A stretch of DNA of 5,608 nt, taken from NCBI GenBank assembly GCA_002452265.1, contig DKEW01000082.1:1-5608 (forward strand). The letters run 5' to 3'. The notes below the pieces were generated by a model. The model did not search any database and was not told the origin of the DNA. It saw only the letters and a program-made list of their open reading frames with translations. Positions 1 through 4,868 of this stretch are shown here, piece after piece. Origin of the DNA: Pelobacter sp. UBA6812 (GTDB taxonomy: Bacteria > Desulfobacterota > Desulfuromonadia > Desulfuromonadales > Syntrophotaleaceae). Positions within the stretch are counted from its first letter, which is position 1; each line of letters opens with the position of its first letter. The position numbers and the translations under genes are program-made.

Positions 1-30
1 CCCCAGTAGCTCAGTCGGTAGAGCAAATGA
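1..30 (+). tRNA. 5' fragment of a tRNA-Asn gene (truncated)
   Basis: The first 30 bases match, from memory, bases 2-31 of a typical proteobacterial tRNA-Asn: the end of the acceptor strand (CCCCAG), the D-arm with its GTAGCTCAGTCGGTAGAGC block, and the start of the anticodon stem (AAATGA). The expected CTGTTAATC anticodon loop is missing. The sequence becomes unrelated at base 31, so this piece cannot make a tRNA. It is either the chromosomal remnant left by integration or a tRNA segment carried by the phage as its attachment core. The identity as Asn rests on recall of the consensus; other tRNAs share the D-arm. Confidence 0.7.
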
Positions 31-41
31 TACAGCAGAAC
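24..41. other. Candidate attachment-site junction (att)
   Basis: tRNA similarity stops at about base 30 and phage-like sequence starts at once. A leftward serine recombinase gene ends only about 45 bases away, the usual place for an integrase gene relative to its att site. The exact crossover cannot be fixed from one end. The opposite junction, or an empty site with an intact tRNA-Asn, would be needed. Confidence 0.45.
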
Positions 42-45
42 ATCA

Positions 46-76
46 CCCCGTAACCTTTCATGGTTACGGGGTTTTT
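46..76 (+). terminator. Intrinsic terminator, rightward
   Basis: A perfect 10-bp stem (CCCCGTAACC at 46-55, GGTTACGGGG at 62-71) closes a 6-base loop and is followed by five Ts. It stops rightward transcription coming from the tRNA side before it runs antisense into the recombinase gene. Read leftward the hairpin has no U-tract, so it is at most a 3'-end stabiliser for the recombinase mRNA. The T-run supplies the recombinase TAA stop (75-77). Confidence 0.85.
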
Positions 77-1514
77 ATTTGATTGGCGGTGGAAGGTGTA
101 TCTGGCTGGTTCGACGGCCTGAGGTGCTGACAGGGAATTTGTAGGAAATGATGGCATAAGAGTGTTGCAGGTCAATACGGTCTACTGCCGCCGTAATGAT
201 GGCGCGCTGGCTGTCCATGTCCAGGCTGGACCATTCATCGAGGGTTATGGTTATTGAATCCCAATCGGGGGTGCCTGGGGCCTCTGATACCATTTGTAGC
301 TTAACTCCTACCTCTTCAATTTCGGCTTTAAGCGTTATCATTTGTTGCTTGGCATCAGTAAATTCAATCACCCCATCGCCAATGGCGGTTACAAGGCGTT
401 GACGTTTTTGTTCAAGTTCGCGCCGTTGACGGTTTAACTTATTGATCGTTTTCCCGGAGGCCTCCGTCTGGTCGTTTCTCTCCCAATATCCGCGCAGGGC
501 ATCTATTTGAGACAATGTGTTAAGTAGGTTGCCTACAATAATTGGATTAAGCACTGATTGTTGAACGAGTCTCGATTTGTCGCAGGTGCGACCGCCTTTT
601 TTTTGGCAACCGTAGTACGGTGGCTGCGTTGGGCGTCCTCGCCATGTTTTGATTGTTGCTCCGCAATATCCACAGAAAAGCACTCCAAGTGCAGAAAGTA
701 GAGACGCATAGGGTGCTTTTTCCCCAGTAATAGTTTTACGACTGCGCCTACCTGCAGCTATGCGGGCTGCTTGTTCGGCATCAATACAGGGCTCCCAATC
801 GCAGGCTATAACCTCCATGGTGGACGGATCGTGACGCAGCGCTTGACAGATGAGTAATCGTTCGTCGCTAATTGCCCTTCGGACTGATATCTCGGGCATA
901 CCCAGACGCTCGGCAATGGCCTTTGCGGAAAGAGTCTCAGCGAACTTCCAGAGCTGTTGCATGCGTGGCAATTGATCGGGATCTATCACCGGCCTGCCGG
1001 AGGCGTGATCATAACGGTACGGCGGCGGGGGTTGCCCGCCCAGCCATTTGCCTTCGCGGAATGCCTGGTCACGTCCATCCTTCATCCTAGCCTGCAGCAC
1101 CTTCATTTCTACAGACGAAAATCCCCCCTCCATGATCAACAGCATCCAGTCGGACGTTTGTGATGGATCGAGTGTTCGACTGGGTGTGGCGAGTTTTACC
1201 CGGTGTTCGGAGCATAATGCAAGCCAGGCAGTATAATCCTGCAGGGTGTCATCGCGGGACAGTCGGGATAGTTCGATGCAAAGCAGTACGTTGATTTTCC
1301 CGGCGCGGATATCAGACTCAAGTCTTGCACGCTCTGGAAGGTTTTCGGCTTTGCCCCTGGCCGCGGAGGCATGGCCGTCGTCATAAACACGTATCTGCCA
1401 GCCCTGCGATGTTGCGTAAGCGGGTAACTGTTCGCGTTGAACCGTGAGGCGGTGCGATGGCCGGTCTTTTTCTTCCCGGCTCTTGCGGATGTATATGGCG
1501 CAGTTGATTACCAT
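75..1514 (-). CDS. Large serine recombinase (probable phage integrase)
   Basis: A 479-residue site-specific recombinase of the large serine family, which cuts all four strands through a serine nucleophile and joins attP to attB. The N-terminal resolvase domain (about 1-150) shows the YIRKS motif with nucleophile Ser12 and Arg10, and the SRLSRD motif with Arg84 and Arg87. The helix joining the catalytic to the DNA-binding part ends in EGKWLGG (154-160), typical of the family. A recombinase domain follows (about 165-260). A zinc ribbon uses Cys281, Cys284, Cys303 and Cys311. A coiled coil of about residues 355-410 probably controls direction of integration. The length is in the normal range for phage serine integrases and all visible key residues are present, so it looks active. 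It starts at ATG 1514 with no clear Shine-Dalgarno, 41 bases after the lipoprotein gene on the same strand, suggesting co-transcription or translational coupling. It is more likely an integrase than a transposon resolvase because it lies beside a tRNA junction. Confidence 0.93.
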   Translation of the reverse strand: MVINCAIYIRKSREEKDRPSHRLTVQREQLPAYATSQGWQIRVYDDGHASAARGKAENLPERARLESDIRAGKINVLLCIELSRLSRDDTLQDYTAWLALCSEHRVKLATPSRTLDPSQTSDWMLLIMEGGFSSVEMKVLQARMKDGRDQAFREGKWLGGQPPPPYRYDHASGRPVIDPDQLPRMQQLWKFAETLSAKAIAERLGMPEISVRRAISDERLLICQALRHDPSTMEVIACDWEPCIDAEQAARIAAGRRSRKTITGEKAPYASLLSALGVLFCGYCGATIKTWRGRPTQPPYYGCQKKGGRTCDKSRLVQQSVLNPIIVGNLLNTLSQIDALRGYWERNDQTEASGKTINKLNRQRRELEQKRQRLVTAIGDGVIEFTDAKQQMITLKAEIEEVGVKLQMVSEAPGTPDWDSITITLDEWSSLDMDSQRAIITAAVDRIDLQHSYAIISYKFPVSTSGRRTSQIHLPPPIK

Positions 1515-1555
1515 TGCAGGACGTTCGGTCTTGTTGAATTGCGTCTGTGACTCAT

Positions 1556-2155
1556 TTACAGTTTGTCGGTATATGATTTTTTGGCCAGTTTGGCGTCCTG
1601 CCGTTTTTGGTCGGCGTCAGTCAGCTTTACTCCGGCCTCCGGCAAGGTGTCGTCTGCCAATAAGCATAGCGGTTCCAAATACCAGTCGGCTTCCGATTTT
1701 TCTTGAGCATCTGCGCAGGTAAGCCAGGTCCCGCCATAAAGCAGCGCATCCATTCGGCCATAGAACAGTTCGTATGCCTCTCGCCATTTCCAGGGGTGCT
1801 TGATCTCTCCGCCGAATACCGGAGTGATGCTGCTTTTGATGTCCAGCGTAGTGACCACGTCCTCCCCTTTTTGTTCCGCCGTCAGATCAAATTCATACCG
1901 TCCCATAGTCGCCGAAAACACTGCATAGATCAGAAATTTACGGTAAGCGGAGAGTTTTTCTTTGCTGTGGGCCACCGCCACATCGGACGGATCAGACAGG
2001 GTGAGCACCTTGTCTCCGGTTTTAAGCACTGCATCAATGGTGGTTTTGGGGAACGTGTGAGTGGTCATGGTCAGCCACTCGTCGCGGTTGACCTGACGTT
2101 GTGCACACCCAGCCAAAAGAAATGTTGCCGCGGCAAAGACTACAATCTTTTTCAT
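1556..2155 (-). CDS. Predicted outer-membrane lipoprotein, prophage cargo
   Basis: A 199-residue protein of unknown function with a clear lipoprotein signal: MKK, a hydrophobic stretch, and the lipobox LAGC with Cys17 as the lipidation site. Residue +2 is Gln, not Asp, which predicts sorting to the outer membrane. The mature part is mixed alpha/beta in character and has two further cysteines in the TWLTCAD and EPLCLL segments, a possible disulfide in the periplasm. The start is ATG 2155, with AAGGA about 9-10 bases upstream. It lies between the integrase and the immunity region, leftward, which is a usual place for genes expressed in the lysogen. Surface lipoproteins in such positions often alter phage entry or host envelope properties, but nothing in the sequence shows which. 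I do not recognise a named family. Lipoprotein assignment is secure; the role is open. Confidence 0.85.
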   Translation of the reverse strand: MKKIVVFAAATFLLAGCAQRQVNRDEWLTMTTHTFPKTTIDAVLKTGDKVLTLSDPSDVAVAHSKEKLSAYRKFLIYAVFSATMGRYEFDLTAEQKGEDVVTTLDIKSSITPVFGGEIKHPWKWREAYELFYGRMDALLYGGTWLTCADAQEKSEADWYLEPLCLLADDTLPEAGVKLTDADQKRQDAKLAKKSYTDKL

Positions 2156-2193
2156 CTGACGTATTCCTTGTAATTACTGGATTAACGCACGTT

Positions 2194-2226
2194 GTGACAT
2201 TTGCCGTCAGCCATTGATGGTATTGT
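2194..2226 (+). promoter_or_regulatory. Weak candidate promoter for the 55-aa gene
   Basis: GTGACA (2194-2199, 5 of 6 to the -35 consensus) is followed 21 bases later by an extended -10 like TGG-TATTGT (2218-2226). The spacer is longer than usual, so only the extended -10 argues for it. This 108-base divergent gap must drive the 55-aa gene rightward. No better candidate is seen, and none convincing for the leftward lipoprotein. Confidence 0.25.
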
Positions 2227-2263
2227 TCGGCGTCGTCAAATTTAATTTCGGGAGGCAACTGTA

Positions 2264-2431
2264 ATGCTGCAGGACTACGCAAAGCTGTATAAGGCCAGAT
2301 ATCGTGATGCAGAAGAGCAAAGCGCCATTGCCAAGGTGCGCCTGATCCGCAAGCTGATCCGAATGAAGGTGGATCCTATTTTAACGCTCGGGGCCATCCT
2401 GGCCATTGTCGAGATCGGAAAACACAAGTAA
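2264..2431 (+). CDS. Small protein, 55 aa, unknown function
   Basis: A 55-residue ORF from ATG 2264 with a strong ribosome binding site, GGGAGG at 2250-2255, 8 bases from the start. The first 35 residues form a highly charged, probably helical segment (KLYKARYRDAEEQ, then KVRLIRKLIRMK). The rest is hydrophobic (VDPILTLGAILAIVEIG) and ends in a basic tail. It could be an amphipathic or membrane-associated peptide. It stands alone between a divergent lipoprotein gene and a strong terminator five bases after its stop, so it is a self-contained unit of the kind that is expressed from a silent prophage. It sits head-to-head against the repressor gene, whose stop lies in the same terminator. I do not recognise the family. 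A membrane-acting peptide or a toxin-like peptide are possible, but order and charge pattern do not match known type I toxins. Confidence 0.7.
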   Translation: MLQDYAKLYKARYRDAEEQSAIAKVRLIRKLIRMKVDPILTLGAILAIVEIGKHK

Positions 2432-2435
2432 CCGG

Positions 2436-2466
2436 CCCGGGGCACCTCGCCCCGGGTTTATTTTTT
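2436..2466 (+). terminator. Intrinsic terminator of the 55-aa gene
   Basis: A stem of CCCGGGG (2436-2442) and CCCCGGG (2450-2456), extendable by one C-G pair, is followed by TTTATTTTTT. It ends rightward transcription before it would run antisense into the repressor gene. The T-tract contains the repressor's stop codon (2458-2460) on the other strand. Leftward it lacks a U-tract. Confidence 0.88.
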
Positions 2467-2907
2467 ATCCAAGTCCTCAAACATTTTTCCGAGGTGCTTT
2501 TTGCGCTGGTTCTTGGGAAGTTTTACCAGTGCCTCCACAGCATCTAGCGCGTCCTGTTGAACCTCTTTGCTGACACCGAGCGCCTTGACTATGGTCTGTA
2601 TCTCCGGTGAATCCCTCAGCAGCTTTAATACCTCCAACTCTGCCGGATCCAGCTTCTCGTAGAAAACGCTTGGGACATACCCGGGTGATTCTTCCATGAT
2701 TTTTTGTCCGGATCCATGCTCAAGCCACTCCTCGCTCACCCCGTAGTACCTGGCTATGGCCCGGATGGTGTCCAGTGACGGATTCATCCTGTCTTTGACC
2801 ATTTCGGTAATCGCCTGCGGGGATTTGTTTATCGCATCCGCAAGATCACGCTTCTTGGTCTTGTTCTCTTTTATTAGTATTTCCAGCCTATTACAAAATT
2901 TATCCAT
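2458..2907 (-). CDS. Phage repressor, XRE-type HTH, CI-like
   Basis: A 149-residue DNA-binding protein that probably keeps the lytic genes silent. Residues 6-64 form an HTH_3/XRE domain: KKRDLADAINKSPQAITEMVKD carries the helix-turn-helix, and PSLDTIRAIARYYGVSEEWLEHG is the typical last helices. The C-terminal part (75-149) is helical and acidic/basic, likely for dimerisation. It has no S24/LexA-type peptidase domain, so self-cleavage on DNA damage is not expected. Release would need an anti-repressor or some other signal, as in P2/186-type phages. I choose ATG 2907 over the in-frame TTG at 2931 because AGGAAA/GAGGA lies 9-11 bases upstream of the ATG, while the TTG falls in the operator-promoter region and has no ribosome site. 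It is divergent from the Cro-like gene and lies downstream of the zinc-ribbon ORF on the same strand. Confidence 0.88.
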   Translation of the reverse strand: MDKFCNRLEILIKENKTKKRDLADAINKSPQAITEMVKDRMNPSLDTIRAIARYYGVSEEWLEHGSGQKIMEESPGYVPSVFYEKLDPAELEVLKLLRDSPEIQTIVKALGVSKEVQQDALDAVEALVKLPKNQRKKHLGKMFEDLDKK

Positions 2908-2924
2908 AACAATGTATTTCCTCG

Positions 2925-2953
2925 TTGACAAATACAGTGTACTGTATTATCTC
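2925..2953 (+). promoter_or_regulatory. Candidate rightward early promoter
   Basis: TTGACA at 2925-2930 is a perfect -35 hexamer. A 17-base spacer leads to TATCTC (2948-2953), or with a shorter spacer to TTATCT or TATTAT. The operator palindrome fills the spacer, so repressor binding would shut it off. A transcript would run rightward about 270 bases before the Cro-like gene, antisense to the zinc-ribbon ORF. The weak point is the -10 element. Confidence 0.5.
2931..2948. promoter_or_regulatory. Operator palindrome, probable repressor site
   Basis: AATACAGT at 2931-2938 and ACTGTATT at 2941-2948 are perfect inverted 8-base arms around a GT centre. The site lies 24 bases upstream of the repressor start and inside the spacer of the candidate rightward promoter. 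It also touches a GATAAT -10-like hexamer on the leftward strand (2946-2951). A lone AATACAGT half-site recurs at 3030-3037. Size and place fit a dimeric XRE repressor; which protein binds is inferred. Confidence 0.7.
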
Positions 2954-2954
2954 T

Positions 2955-2975
2955 GTCTATAGATTGTTTATAGAC
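2955..2975. promoter_or_regulatory. Second inverted repeat in the switch region
   Basis: GTCTATA (2955-2961) and TATAGAC (2969-2975) are perfect 7-base inverted arms around seven bases. Eleven bases of it, GTCTATAGATT (2955-2965), recur exactly at 3186-3196 next to the Cro-like gene. The motif differs from the AATACAGT operator, so a second regulator, perhaps the Cro-like protein, may bind here. Confidence 0.55.
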
Positions 2976-3150
2976 ACTTTGGAAGGGAAGACGCCGCAAG
3001 TCTCCAGTCCAGCCCGCAATAGGTACAGAAATACAGTTCGCCCACCTCCAGGTGTGGGATTTCGATCAGCACCGGCCTGTCACATTGCAGGCAAACATGC
3101 CGTACAGCGTAAAAGACAGCACCGTTTTTGTTGTAGCCCACAAGGATCAT
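2968..3150 (-). CDS. Small zinc-ribbon protein inside the immunity region
   Basis: A 60-residue ORF with two CxxC knuckles, CLQC at residues 20-23 and CTYC at 42-45, separated by 18 residues of mostly hydrophobic and acidic sequence, followed by GLDWRL. This is the layout of a treble-clef or rubredoxin-like zinc ribbon. Codon choice is regular and all four ligands are present, which argues that it is a real gene although it has no strong ribosome site. I use ATG 3150, preceded by a weak GGGG; a GTG at 3177 would add nine residues. It is 60 bases upstream of the repressor gene in the same direction, so the two may share a transcript starting near 3187. Small zinc proteins are known phage regulators (Mu Com is one), but no homology is claimed. 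It could also be a chance ORF opposite an early leader. Confidence 0.55.
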   Translation of the reverse strand: MILVGYNKNGAVFYAVRHVCLQCDRPVLIEIPHLEVGELYFCTYCGLDWRLAASSLPKCL

Positions 3151-3185
3151 GTCACTGGCCCCGGCGACAACGCACACAAACCAAA

Positions 3186-3222
3186 GTCTATAGATTTTAA
3201 CACGAGGGAATCACTCATGCAA
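3186..3222. promoter_or_regulatory. Divergent promoter-operator by the Cro-like gene
   Basis: GTCTATAGATT (3186-3196) is an exact copy of half of the 2955-2975 repeat. Rightward, TATAGA (3189-3194) could be a -10 for the Cro-like gene, with only GCGACA/GACAAC as weak -35 options. Leftward, TAAAAT (complement of 3194-3199, 5 of 6 to consensus) has TTGCAT 17 bases upstream, overlapping the Cro-like start codon, and would serve the zinc-ribbon and repressor genes. The repeat overlaps both -10 candidates. Confidence 0.4.
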
Positions 3223-3477
3223 GGAACCGATACCACCATACTCCCCCCCGGCCGATACGATTGGACCACATTCGCAAATAAGCCGTTCGGTTTTCAGCGC
3301 GAATGGTGCCGCAATCATCTTCACAAGAACGGGCAACCGTTCAATCACCGCACAGTGAACATCCTCATCAACGGCCATTACGACAGCAACCCCGGCCCGA
3401 AAATTGCCGAGATCATCGCTGCAGCGCTTAAAGAGGGCCTGATTGTGGCTTTCACTGATCTGGCTGAAGCAGCGTAG
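3217..3477 (+). CDS. Small Cro-like phage regulator, putative HTH
   Basis: An 86-residue basic-to-neutral protein at the position of Cro, Apl or Cox: the first rightward gene opposite the repressor and just before the CII-like gene. The centre (residues 24-75) reads as a helical DNA-binding fold: FGFQREWCRNHL, a short turn with NGQPFNH, then RTVNILINGHYDSNPGPK, which resembles the recognition helix and Gly turn of small phage HTH proteins, and the helix IAEIIAAALKEGL. Family assignment is by pattern only. The start is ATG 3217, with GAGG at 3204-3207 nine bases upstream; an in-frame upstream extension to 3052 is open but crosses the operator area and has no ribosome site. It may repress the repressor promoter through the GTCTATAGATT sites and could double as an excision factor for the integrase. 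The function is inferred from place more than from sequence. Confidence 0.75.
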   Translation: MQGTDTTILPPGRYDWTTFANKPFGFQREWCRNHLHKNGQPFNHRTVNILINGHYDSNPGPKIAEIIAAALKEGLIVAFTDLAEAA

Positions 3478-3556
3478 ACATTTCATGTTCCCAGGCTACA
3501 TCGGGCTGATGCAACCGCATATGACAATGTTTTGCCAGTTTTGACGGAGGTTGTCG

Positions 3557-4045
3557 GTGAAAAGTCATGAAGCGATGAAGAAGGCAATACAGGGTGATGC
3601 GCTTGAGCATGCCAAGGCTCTGCGACTGAACGTGCGATCGGTGTATCGATTTTGTGAACCGGCCACCGATTTCAGCGACAGCGGTGCGCTTAACCCGCTG
3701 GACAGACTGGAAACCATTATTGACAAGGCCACCGCCCTTGGGCACGCGGCTGAAGATGCCCAGGCCCCCATAGTGTACCTGGCCCAGCGGTTCAATGGGA
3801 CGTATCTGCCGGGGCTGGCCAACAACAAGTCGTTCCCGGCCCTGACGAGCCAGGTGTGCAAGACGGTGGCTAGATTCGGAGACATGATCGAGTCGGTAGG
3901 CACCTCGGTACACGAAAAATCAGACTCCGGTCAGAACATTTCCCCCAATGAATTAAGAGAAATCCACACGGCCGGTTTTGATGTGTTGATCGCCGTCGGT
4001 GAATTGATGCGTTTGGTTGAGCAGATGTCAGGCAATTCGAAATGA
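3557..4045 (+). CDS. Phage regulatory protein CII family (CP76-like)
   Basis: A 162-residue protein that resembles the phage CII regulators of 186/P2-type phages, which activate repressor transcription during establishment of lysogeny. Residues 14-36 give an HTH-like segment (DALEHAKALRLNVRSVYRFCEP). A conserved-looking linker, NPLDRLETIIDKA (46-58), and a helix ending YLAQRFNGTYLPGL (74-87) follow; this order matches what I recall of the family. The C-terminal half (95-155) is helical and likely oligomerises. The start is GTG 3557, because CGGAGG (3545-3550) is six bases upstream; the TTG at 3551 is too close to that site and the ATG at 3575 too far. It follows the Cro-like gene after 79 bases and overlaps the next ORF by ATGA, so it belongs to the early rightward operon. 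Family call is from pattern memory and not checked by a search. Confidence 0.72.
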   Translation: MKSHEAMKKAIQGDALEHAKALRLNVRSVYRFCEPATDFSDSGALNPLDRLETIIDKATALGHAAEDAQAPIVYLAQRFNGTYLPGLANNKSFPALTSQVCKTVARFGDMIESVGTSVHEKSDSGQNISPNELREIHTAGFDVLIAVGELMRLVEQMSGNSK

Positions 4046-4191
4046 AAGATCAAAACCTAACTGCTGATCAACATTCATTAGGGATGTTGATCTCTGGAGA
4101 CCAGGTAGCGCGCAATGCGCTGAATAGTGTGGCTCAGATAATCAGGGCTGCTCGTAAAAATCTCCAAATACGGAGGTCAAACAATGTCTGA
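4042..4191 (+). CDS. Small ORF, 49 aa, overlapping the CII-like gene
   Basis: A 49-residue ORF whose ATG overlaps the stop of the CII-like gene (ATGA at 4042-4045), a layout typical of translational coupling. A weak AGG nine bases upstream is the only ribosome signal. The middle (LISGDQVARNALNSVAQIIRAARKNLQIRR) should form one amphipathic, basic helix. Its end overlaps the next gene by eight bases. No family recognised. Packing on both sides, not sequence similarity, is the reason to accept it. Confidence 0.55.
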   Translation: MKDQNLTADQHSLGMLISGDQVARNALNSVAQIIRAARKNLQIRRSNNV

Positions 4192-4462
4192 ATATCACGA
4201 TTATTTGCCGCACCACCGTAACCGGAAGGACCACCTGCCCGACAGGGATGATCGGGTGCTGTTGGCCATACTGCTGGTGATTTTGTTTGTAGGTCTTGGC
4301 TTGGCCGGCCGCGAGGACATGGAGGCCAAATCAAGGAAGGTTCCTGAGTGGCGCCCAGCGATCAACTACGAGAGACCAGCGGCGTGGCGGAAGCAAACAC
4401 CAACCATGGATGAAATGAACCACCTGGAGCACATGATGAAGGTTTCACAGGTGGGCCGGTGA
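4184..4462 (+). CDS. Small single-pass membrane protein, 92 aa
   Basis: The start at ATG 4184 is well supported by CGGAGG (4170-4175) eight bases upstream. Residues 1-24 are very polar, with many His, Arg and Asp. Residues 25-42 (VLLAILLVILFVGLGLAG) form one clear transmembrane helix. Residues 43-92 are polar with several Trp, Pro and Met. With the flanking charges the orientation cannot be settled confidently. It overlaps the 49-aa ORF and is followed after one base by the Cys-rich ORF, so the three are probably co-expressed early. No family recognised. It is too early in the phage map to be an ordinary holin, so a host-takeover or exclusion role is possible but unproven. Confidence 0.78.
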   Translation: MSEYHDYLPHHRNRKDHLPDRDDRVLLAILLVILFVGLGLAGREDMEAKSRKVPEWRPAINYERPAAWRKQTPTMDEMNHLEHMMKVSQVGR

Positions 4463-4463
4463 A

Positions 4464-4673
4464 ATGGCCCGCCTCGGTGACAAGGCAGGAACGGACATGC
4501 TTGACCTGCTCGGTTTCGAGTGCCTGTGTAGCTGGTGTCAACTGTCGGCGACCTGTGCTGACTACAACCTGCACCACCGAGACACCATCATACGCAGAAT
4601 CAACGGATACGAAGTGACCTGCAACAACCATAAACCGGCTTGGCATCGTGGCGTAGAGGGTGTCCGGCCGTAA
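4464..4673 (+). CDS. Small Cys-rich protein, possible zinc binder, 69 aa
   Basis: A 69-residue ORF starting one base after the previous stop, with AGGTGG (4449-4454) nine bases upstream of ATG 4464. It carries Cys20, Cys22, Cys25 and Cys31 in one cluster (CLCSWCQLSATC), then two His (37-38), and Cys53 and His56 later. These could form one metal site such as C22-C25-C53-H56, with the spacing of a short treble-clef; the HHRDTIIRRINGYEV stretch recalls the beta-hairpin and helix of small phage zinc or HNH-like folds, but no complete HNH catalytic set is visible. It is the last gene before the structured noncoding stretch. I do not recognise it. Codon use is like its neighbours. Confidence 0.68.
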   Translation: MARLGDKAGTDMLDLLGFECLCSWCQLSATCADYNLHHRDTIIRRINGYEVTCNNHKPAWHRGVEGVRP

Positions 4674-4816
4674 TGAACTGACGGGTGGGTGCCGCCCCTC
4701 CCTTAACCGGTGGCCTGGTAGTCAGGGAACGTCCTGAGCCGGATCAGGATGAAATACGGGTGCAACAGTGGGGCCGCTGACAAGCCGGGAAAGACCGGCA
4801 CTAAATAGCGTGATTG
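4674..4816 (+). other. Noncoding stretch with alternating pairing elements
   Basis: No supported ORF lies here. Hairpins seen by eye are: GGGTGG/CCGCCC (4683-4697, one U-G pair); CCTG/CAGG (4714-4717, 4723-4726); TCCTGA/TCAGGA (4732-4737, 4744-4749); and GCCGG/CCGGC (4784-4799) enclosed by CGCT/AGCG (4775-4778, 4807-4810). TCAGG at 4722-4726 can instead pair with CCTGA at 4733-4737, which excludes both neighbouring hairpins. With the terminator that follows, this could be a regulated leader or a small RNA. No known riboswitch class is recognised. Confidence 0.4.
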
Positions 4817-4861
4817 CCCGGCGGGGGATATGCATCCCTCCTCACCCCGCCGGGACTTTTT
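4817..4861 (+). terminator. Strong intrinsic terminator before the tyrosine recombinase
   Basis: A perfect 10-bp GC-rich stem (CCCGGCGGGG at 4817-4826, CCCCGCCGGG at 4845-4854) is followed by AC and TTTTT (4857-4861). The 18-base loop can itself form GGAT/ATCC. It would end the early operon or a small RNA of 4674-4816, unless an antiterminator acts. The tyrosine recombinase would then need its own promoter or read-through. Confidence 0.85.
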
Positions 4862-4868
4862 AACAGCT

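Noticed and set aside
2034..2282. Leftward 82-aa ORF overlapping the lipoprotein gene
   Set aside because: It starts with TTG and has no ribosome site, and it overlaps the well-supported start of the lipoprotein and of the rightward 55-aa gene.
3052..3216. N-terminal extension of the Cro-like protein
   Set aside because: It is open but has no ribosome site and crosses the candidate operator by the gene. ATG 3217 has GAGG at the right distance.
3485..3544. 19-aa ORF between the Cro-like and CII-like genes
   Set aside because: It has no ribosome binding site and no recognisable features; the gap is short and unremarkable.
3452..3913. Leftward 153-aa and 112-aa ORFs opposite the CII-like gene
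   Set aside because: They are antisense shadows without ribosome sites or domains, while the rightward gene has a strong site and a family pattern.
4736..4770. GAGCCGGAT...GAAA similarity to group II intron domain V
   Set aside because: The pairing strand that would close the domain V helix is absent and no reverse transcriptase is present.
4720..4800. Resemblance to pieces of a cobalamin riboswitch (AGGGAA, GGTGCAA, CCGCTGA, GGGAAAG)
   Set aside because: The spacing between the pieces is wrong, the B12 box is not intact, and there is no vitamin-related gene downstream.
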